Positions 59,467-64,000 of a stretch of DNA of 64,000 nt are shown here, piece after piece. Both the position numbers and the translations under genes were made by a program. Numbering within the stretch: the stretch's first letter is position 1; every line of letters begins with the position of its first letter. The DNA lies in contig JAWLHE010000002.1 in NCBI GenBank assembly GCA_041690495.1, positions 1-64,000 of the forward strand. Reading direction: 5' to 3'. This DNA comes from DATAAP01 sp041690495. Its GTDB lineage: Bacteria; Pseudomonadota; Alphaproteobacteria; CACIAM-22H2. The notes beneath the pieces were generated by a model that was given only the letters and a program-made list of their open reading frames with translations, was not told the DNA's origin and did no database searches.

Positions 59467-60384
59467 ATGACCCTCAGATACGCCGAGCGCGTCAAACAGA
59501 CGACCACGAACAGGCCGGGCGGAAGCGCAGCCTTCGATCTTGGCGGCCCGAGAGTCGGGTTCCGAAGCTTCGTATCCGGAATTGGCAGCGGCCATAAATG
59601 CGTTGCCTGCGCGCAGAAGGTCGACGGTAACGGAAATCCCGCCGGCGCTTGGGAGGTGTTCGTGGGAACGGTCACCGGCGCCGCGACCGATTCGCTGTCG
59701 CGCGATCGGCGGATCGCCAGTTCCACCGACGGCTTCATTGACTGGTCCGCGTCGGGCGAGAACAGTTCGCCGGACGTCTTCGTGGTTCATCCGAGCGGAG
59801 CCGCAGAGACAGGATTCGGTCCGAACCTCTTCGCCTCGGCCAATCTCTGGCACGCACCGCTGTTCGCGGCGAGCACATACAGTGCGGCCAATATCGAGGT
59901 CGCGGTCCTGGCGTGCCCGATCGTGATTCCCTACCCGGCCGTCATCGCCGGCTTGCGTGCCCGCCAGACCGGCGGAAGCGGGGCGGGCCGGTCCGTGCGA
60001 CTTGGCGTCTACAGGCAGAATGGCGCCGCCTCGGAGCCGATGGACCTGGTGGTCGACAGCGGCGAGATCGATTGCAGCAGCGCCACGCCCGCGATCCGCT
60101 CGGTCGCCGCAATCGACCATTTCGTGCAGCCGGGCATCTACTGGACGGCTTTGCTCGGCAGCACGAACCTGATGTCGTTCGACGGCACCGGGGCCAGCGG
60201 CAGCAACAGCGCGATCAACAATTACGTCATGGGCATCAACAGCGCGACGTCGATGACCGACGGCAATGGCATCTGCGGTCTGCGGAAGAATGTGGCGTAC
60301 GGTCCGTTTCCTTCGTCGGTGACCTTCAACGATTTCCGCGGCGCCAACCAGCCGGTCGTGCAGATCCGGTTCTCGCATCCGTGA
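59467..60384 (+). CDS. Probable virion structural protein, 305 aa
   Basis: A glycine- and serine-rich beta-type protein (VGFRSFVSGIGSGHKCVACAQ, SADVFVVHPSG-like and GNGICGLRKNVAYGPFPSSV segments). It is consistent with a decoration, fibre or tail surface protein. No family is recognised. It follows the adaptor after 27 nt and is part of the virion operon. Confidence 0.65.
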   Translation: MTLRYAERVKQTTTNRPGGSAAFDLGGPRVGFRSFVSGIGSGHKCVACAQKVDGNGNPAGAWEVFVGTVTGAATDSLSRDRRIASSTDGFIDWSASGENSSPDVFVVHPSGAAETGFGPNLFASANLWHAPLFAASTYSAANIEVAVLACPIVIPYPAVIAGLRARQTGGSGAGRSVRLGVYRQNGAASEPMDLVVDSGEIDCSSATPAIRSVAAIDHFVQPGIYWTALLGSTNLMSFDGTGASGSNSAINNYVMGINSATSMTDGNGICGLRKNVAYGPFPSSVTFNDFRGANQPVVQIRFSHP

Positions 60385-60392
60385 GGCAGCAC

Positions 60393-60797
60393 ATGCGTCA
60401 GTCCAGGACTATCACAGAAAGGAACTTTGCGAGCGGCGAGCAGGTCACGATCGAGGTTGGGGCGCACCTGCCTGTGGCCGCTGTCAGAGCCGAGGCGGTT
60501 GCTTTGGTCAAGTCTGTCGCCCGACGCAAGATCCTTGCGATCCTGCCCGAGCACGCGCAGCGCAACCTCATCGCGCGCGCCGTCGAGATCGCAGCCCGGC
60601 AAGGAGGATCGCCGCCTGACCAGTACCCGGAACCCGAGCGGTCGGAGTGGTCCGCGGGTGAGGCGTTGTGGGCGCGCGTCAAGGCTTTGCGCGCGGCGAG
60701 CGACAGACTCGAGGCAGTTATCGCCGCCTCGCCCGACTCTACGGCCGTCTTCGAATTCGCGAAGACGATCGACAGCCACCCGCTCTGGCCGGAGTAA
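60393..60797 (+). CDS. Hypothetical phage protein, 134 aa
   Basis: A mixed alpha/beta protein with KSVARRKILAILPEHAQRNLIARAVEIAARQG and WSAGEALWARVKALRAASDRLEAVIAASPD. Its helical middle resembles small phage proteins with an XkdW-like layout, but I do not claim a family. ATG 60393 starts 8 nt after the previous stop; longer in-frame extension is shadow coding. Confidence 0.6.
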   Translation: MRQSRTITERNFASGEQVTIEVGAHLPVAAVRAEAVALVKSVARRKILAILPEHAQRNLIARAVEIAARQGGSPPDQYPEPERSEWSAGEALWARVKALRAASDRLEAVIAASPDSTAVFEFAKTIDSHPLWPE

Positions 60798-60800
60798 GCG

Positions 60801-61166
60801 ATGGCGATTTCGGGGGGCGCGGTTTCGGAATTCGCAATCGCATCCGGCGCGAATGCGACCGTTGCCGGCGGCGCATCGTACAACCAGGCCATCGTCGAGC
60901 CGTCCGCGGTCGCGGACCAGGTTCTGGCGCAATCGGGACTCACGGCATCCGTGTCCGAGATCGCGGGGCTCCTGGGCACCGCGGCGGTGCCGGGCGGCAG
61001 CGTCACCGATGTGGTTTCCGCGACCTTCAACATGTCCGACGCCTACGCCGCAAGCGGCATCTGGACGGTCGTCGCGCCGGGCACCGGGCCGTGGATCGGG
61101 CTGCCGCCGCATGGGGCCGCCTGGACCTCGGCCGCCCTGTCCGGCGGCAGCTGGTCCAAACAATAG
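60801..61166 (+). CDS. Hypothetical phage protein, 121 aa, Ala/Gly/Ser-rich
   Basis: A low-charge protein rich in Ala, Gly, Val and Ser (FAIASGANATVAGGASYNQA and GTGPWIGLPPHGAAWTS). Its composition suits a virion surface or fibre tip element. It is tightly spaced between two genes of the same strand. No family is seen. Confidence 0.6.
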   Translation: MAISGGAVSEFAIASGANATVAGGASYNQAIVEPSAVADQVLAQSGLTASVSEIAGLLGTAAVPGGSVTDVVSATFNMSDAYAASGIWTVVAPGTGPWIGLPPHGAAWTSAALSGGSWSKQ

Positions 61167-61175
61167 GAGAGCACC

Positions 61176-61736
61176 ATGGAAGAACAATGCAACGTCGGCG
61201 CCGCGCTGGGCGCCGCGGTCCTCGCTGCCGGCGGAGTGGGCGAGGCTCTCGCGGCCCCGAATGCAGTGTACCAAGTGGAGTGCGTCGACGCGTATGGCCG
61301 GATCCGCTGGCGCGACCGGTTCACGAATATGGTCGTGACCGCCGGCCGCAACGATCTGCTCAGCCAGTACTTCAAGGGGAACGCCTATACGGCGGCCTGG
61401 TATGTCGGCCTGATCGATGACGCCGCGTTCGCTGCCGTAGCTGCCGCCGATACGATGGCTTCGCATCCGGGCTGGACGGAGAGTACCGCATATGCGAATG
61501 CGACGCGCCCCGCGCTGGCGCTGGGTGCTGCTTCCGCGGGCGCGATCGACAATGCGGCAAGCCCGGCAGCCTTCAGCATCAATGCAAGCGCAGCGATAAG
61601 AGGCGCATTCGTCGCCAATGCGAACGGCAAGGGCGCGGCGTCCGGGACCCTCTATTCGGCAGGAACGTTTGCAGCGACGCGGCCGGTCGCCAGCGGCGAC
61701 ACACTCAACGTCACCGTCATGCTGGCTGTGAGCTGA
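61176..61736 (+). CDS. Hypothetical virion-associated protein, 186 aa
   Basis: An alanine-rich start is followed by YQVECVDAYGRIRWRDRFTNMVVTAGRNDLLSQYFKG, YTAAWYVGLIDDAAF and GTLYSAGTFAATRPVASGDTLNVTVMLAVS. This pattern (W-x-D/E-x-x-N-x-V-T-x-x-G-x-N-x-L) occurs in small phage proteins near tail-fibre genes. Role unknown. AGGAGAGC precedes the ATG. Confidence 0.65.
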   Translation: MEEQCNVGAALGAAVLAAGGVGEALAAPNAVYQVECVDAYGRIRWRDRFTNMVVTAGRNDLLSQYFKGNAYTAAWYVGLIDDAAFAAVAAADTMASHPGWTESTAYANATRPALALGAASAGAIDNAASPAAFSINASAAIRGAFVANANGKGAASGTLYSAGTFAATRPVASGDTLNVTVMLAVS

Positions 61737-61737
61737 C

Positions 61738-63234
61738 ATGACTTTCATCGCAATGCCCGAGTGGCTGCCGGACCAGCCGGCCCACCAGAATCCCGGGCTT
61801 GTCACGTGCCGCAATGTGATTCCACGCACGCGGACCAGCTACGGACCGTTCAGCGCGCTTTCGGTCTATACAGACCCACTCGCCGCGCGCTGCCAGGGAG
61901 CCTTCACCGCGCGCGACCACGCCGGCAACATCAACATCTTCGCGGGCGACGGCACCAGCCTGAAGCGGCTGCACGCGGCATCACCGACCTTCAGCGACGT
62001 CAGCCGCCTGACCGGCGGTGTGTACACCACGTCCGCCGACGGCGTGTGGCAATTCGTTCAGTACGGGCTGAACGTCATCGCCACCAATTTTGCCGATGAC
62101 GTCCAGTCATATGTGATCGGGTCATCGGCCAACTTCGCCCCGCTTTCGGCCGACGCGCCGAGGGCGAAATATCTGTCGATCTGGAGGGACTTCATCGTGC
62201 TCGGTCATCTCCATGACAACCCGCAGCGTGTCCGGTGGTCCGCGATCGACGATCCGACCGGCTTTCCGGCGATCGGGACGTCGCAGGCCGCGCAGGTTCA
62301 GTCGGACCAGCAGGACCTGGTGGGCGAAGGCGGCTGGATCCAGGGAATCGTGGGGGGCCTGGGCGGCGCGGATGGCATTGTCATCCAGGAGCGGGCGCTG
62401 TGGCGCGTGACCTATGTCGGTCCGCCATTGATCTTCGCCTTCGATCTGGTGGAGGGCGCCCGGGGAACGCCGGCGCCGGGAAGCATCGTCCAGCTGGGCG
62501 GGGTCGTCGCCTATCTCGGCGAGGACGGATTCTATCTGTTCGACGGAAACGGGTCCCGCCCGATCGGCAACGAGAAGATCGACAAGACCTTCTTCGCCGA
62601 CTTCGATCAGACCTATTCGGCCCGCATGTCGAGCGCGGTGGACCCCATCAACAAGATTTTCTACTGGGCCTATCCGGGATCCGGGAATCTCGGCGGCACT
62701 CCGAATCGGATGCTGGCCTACAACTGGGCTCTCGATCGCTGGTCCGTGATCGAGCTCGGCGGAATCGAGCTTGTCTTTCGTGCAGCCAGCTTCGGCTACA
62801 ACGCGGACAATGCCGACGGACTCGGTTACACGGTCGAGACGTCGCCGTTCGGGCCGGACTCCCGGTTCTGGGCTGGAGGCAAGTCCATCCTGTCGGGATT
62901 CGACGTCAATCACAGGCTCGGGTTCTTCTCGGGCGCGAGCCTCGAGGCGACGGTCGAGACGGGCGATCTCGATCTCGCGGAGGGCCGCCGCGCCTTCGTC
63001 AACGGCATTCGACCCGTGGCGGATGCCGGCACGATCCTGACCTCCATCGGCCACCGCGACAGCCAAGCCGCAGCTGTCGCGTATACGCCGCCGAGCGTCC
63101 CCGCGGCTGACGGGTTCTGTCCGCAGCGCGTGTCGACCCGGTTTCCGCGCGCGAGGATACAAATTCCGGCGGGGACGGCCTGGTCGCACCTGTCGGCCTT
63201 CGAAGCGCGCATAAAGCCGGAAGGCACGCGATGA
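61738..63234 (+). CDS. Probable tail/packaged-DNA stabilisation protein
   Basis: A 498-residue beta-rich protein with repeated aromatic-glycine motifs of a propeller. Examples are AFTARDHAGNINIFAGDGTSLKRL, RYLSIWRDFIVLGHL-like and WQFVQYGLNVIATNFADDVQSYVIG. VQERALWRVTYVGPPLIFAFD and LGEDGFYLFDGNGSRPIGNEKID follow. This pattern is common to P22 gp10-like stabilisation proteins and related tail components of podoviruses. Start ATG follows the previous stop by 1 nt; the end overlaps the next gene. Confidence 0.68.
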   Translation: MTFIAMPEWLPDQPAHQNPGLVTCRNVIPRTRTSYGPFSALSVYTDPLAARCQGAFTARDHAGNINIFAGDGTSLKRLHAASPTFSDVSRLTGGVYTTSADGVWQFVQYGLNVIATNFADDVQSYVIGSSANFAPLSADAPRAKYLSIWRDFIVLGHLHDNPQRVRWSAIDDPTGFPAIGTSQAAQVQSDQQDLVGEGGWIQGIVGGLGGADGIVIQERALWRVTYVGPPLIFAFDLVEGARGTPAPGSIVQLGGVVAYLGEDGFYLFDGNGSRPIGNEKIDKTFFADFDQTYSARMSSAVDPINKIFYWAYPGSGNLGGTPNRMLAYNWALDRWSVIELGGIELVFRAASFGYNADNADGLGYTVETSPFGPDSRFWAGGKSILSGFDVNHRLGFFSGASLEATVETGDLDLAEGRRAFVNGIRPVADAGTILTSIGHRDSQAAAVAYTPPSVPAADGFCPQRVSTRFPRARIQIPAGTAWSHLSAFEARIKPEGTR

Positions 63235-63518
63235 GGATCGACAACGAGCGCGAGCATCGCCGTCTGATCCTGCAGACGCTCGCCGGCCGTACCGGCCTCG
63301 TTACGCTATCGGCGGGGGCCGCGACGACGACAATTGTCGACGGAGGGATTCGCTGCGACAGCCCCGTAATTCTCGTGCCTGCGACTGCCAGCGCCGCCGC
63401 GGAGATGGCAGGCGGCACGCTTCACGTGGACGAGGGGGCACGACCGAACGGATCTGTTGTCATAACGCATGCGATCAGTCCGGTGGCGGATCGCATGTTC
63501 CGGTACTTCATCGGCTGA
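63231..63518 (+). CDS. Hypothetical phage protein, 95 aa
   Basis: A short protein with a basic helical start (NEREHRRLILQTLAGRTG) and a beta-rich rest (VDGGIRCDSPVILVPATASAAAEMAGGTLHV...HAISPVADRMFRYFIG). The ATGA overlap with the previous gene supports its start. No family is recognised, but similar small proteins with a late FRYFIG-type end occur in phage tail operons. Confidence 0.62.
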   Translation: MRIDNEREHRRLILQTLAGRTGLVTLSAGAATTTIVDGGIRCDSPVILVPATASAAAEMAGGTLHVDEGARPNGSVVITHAISPVADRMFRYFIG

Positions 63519-63609
63519 AGAGCAGGATCGCCCGGGCGTTTGCGCCGGCTGTTCCCTGCCATTCCGCGCGCGTGCGGAGTCCTGATCCTGACCCAATAGC
63601 GAGGGCATC

Positions 63610-64000
63610 GTGTCCGTTGCAATCGAGCTCGTCCTGATTCCTGCGGGCCACGTTGGCGCGGTGTGGCACCTGGCCGAGCCGCACCTCAGGAGGGCGCTGT
63701 CCTACGCGGACGGAGAGTTCACGCTTGAGGATGTCCGCAAGCTCATGGAAGAGGGCCGGTTCCAGCTTTGGATGGGATGGGATCTCGGGCGCAGGCAGGC
63801 GGTCGGCGCGGGCGTGACCGAGATCTTCGACTATCCGCGCAGGCGCGTGTGCTTCCTGGTGCTCTGGGCGTCGGAAGCGCCGCGCGCCACATGGTTGCCT
63901 TGCCTCAAGACCGTCGAGCAGTGGGCGGCCGCGCAAGGCTGTATCGCAATGCGCCTGCTGGGCCGCAAGGGCTGGGCGCGCGTGCTCAATGGATATCGTC
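63610..64000 (+). CDS. GNAT-like phage protein (cut by window edge)
   Basis: The first 130 residues begin at GTG 63610. WHLAEPHLRRALSYADGEFTLEDVRKLMEEGRFQLWMGWD, VGAGVTEIFDYPRRRVCFLVLWA and WAAAQGCIAMRLLGRKGWARVL follow the layout of GNAT-like proteins frequently found in phage head-tail operons. Acetyltransferase activity is not certain. The gene continues beyond the window. Confidence 0.7.
   Translation, partial: MSVAIELVLIPAGHVGAVWHLAEPHLRRALSYADGEFTLEDVRKLMEEGRFQLWMGWDLGRRQAVGAGVTEIFDYPRRRVCFLVLWASEAPRATWLPCLKTVEQWAAAQGCIAMRLLGRKGWARVLNGYR

Larger units (their letters stand above)
46508..64000. mobile_element. Prophage (left end and structural region; right end outside window)
   Basis: From the end of the dehydrogenase gene onward the content is phage. 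In order it has an S24 repressor with operators, small unknown genes, terminase, lysin, an inverted moron, portal, scaffold, capsid, adaptor and virion genes. No integrase, tRNA target or repeat marking attL is visible, so the left border is placed by gene content only. Gene order and the DUF5309-like capsid point to a podovirus-type virion. Confidence 0.85.

Noticed and set aside
1..64000. CRISPR arrays, tRNA or rRNA genes, intact insertion sequences
   Set aside because: No regularly spaced repeats, cloverleaf-type sequences, rRNA segments or complete transposase genes were seen on reading both strands. Short tRNA-like matches were not searched by covariance model.

Overview
The window is GC-rich, densely packed DNA from an alphaproteobacterium. 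The order Hyphomicrobiales is my best guess. Supporting signs are strong GC bias at third codon positions, ATGA/GTGA overlaps between genes, a pqqABCDE cluster, a caa3-type oxidase with fused subunits, and GntR/IclR-controlled catabolic islands. No rRNA, tRNA, CRISPR array or intact insertion sequence was seen. The first gene (3-hydroxybutyrate dehydrogenase) and the last (a phage protein) are cut by the window ends.

Layout of the chromosomal part. (1) 1-6.1 kb: 3-hydroxybutyrate dehydrogenase end, isochorismatase-like hydrolase, HlyD/EmrB efflux pair, class III cyclase and patatin, mostly translationally coupled. (2) 7-10.3 kb: a membrane-anchored sulfatase-fold protein, a tiny exported YLDPGTGS protein and a methyltransferase, probably for surface modification. 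(3) 10.7-24.4 kb: DUF1028 protein, then a catabolic island with an HpaB-type monooxygenase, GntR regulator, ABC importer, imidazolonepropionase, M20 hydrolase, flavin reductase, a shortened acyl-CoA ligase, an acrylyl-CoA-reductase-like enzyme and a frameshifted glycerol-dehydrogenase relic. (4) 24.6-30.3 kb, minus strand: caa3-type cytochrome c oxidase with a three-haem cytochrome c and CtaG. (5) 30.7-33.9 kb: pqqABCDE. (6) 34-46.5 kb: IclR regulator, 3-hydroxyacyl-CoA dehydrogenase, methylglyoxal synthase, FMN reductase, PhyH dioxygenase, DHDPS-like lyase, epimerase, H1-like protein, solute-binding protein, and a dimethylglycine/sarcosine-dehydrogenase-like enzyme.

From about 46.5 kb to the right edge lies a prophage, open at the right. 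It has an S24-type repressor with TGCATATGC operators, terminase subunits, a probable lysin, a large inverted secreted-protein gene (a moron), portal, scaffold, DUF5309-like capsid, adaptor and tail/virion proteins. The gene order suggests a podovirus-like virion. No integrase or attachment site is visible.

The most striking unexplained items are in the prophage. The first is a three-copy unit consisting of a sigma70-like promoter (TTGACG, 16 bp, TATGTT), a conserved small hairpin and an intrinsic terminator. It sits in front of the packaging, lysis and portal genes. The second is the moron, whose product has a signal peptide and three tandem domains with nearly identical spacing of six cysteines each. 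Two of the promoter-terminator units flank the lysin and moron as direct repeats, which suggests an exchangeable cassette. On the chromosome, the imidazolonepropionase without histidase or urocanase, next to a flavin monooxygenase system, may mark an alternative route of imidazole catabolism.
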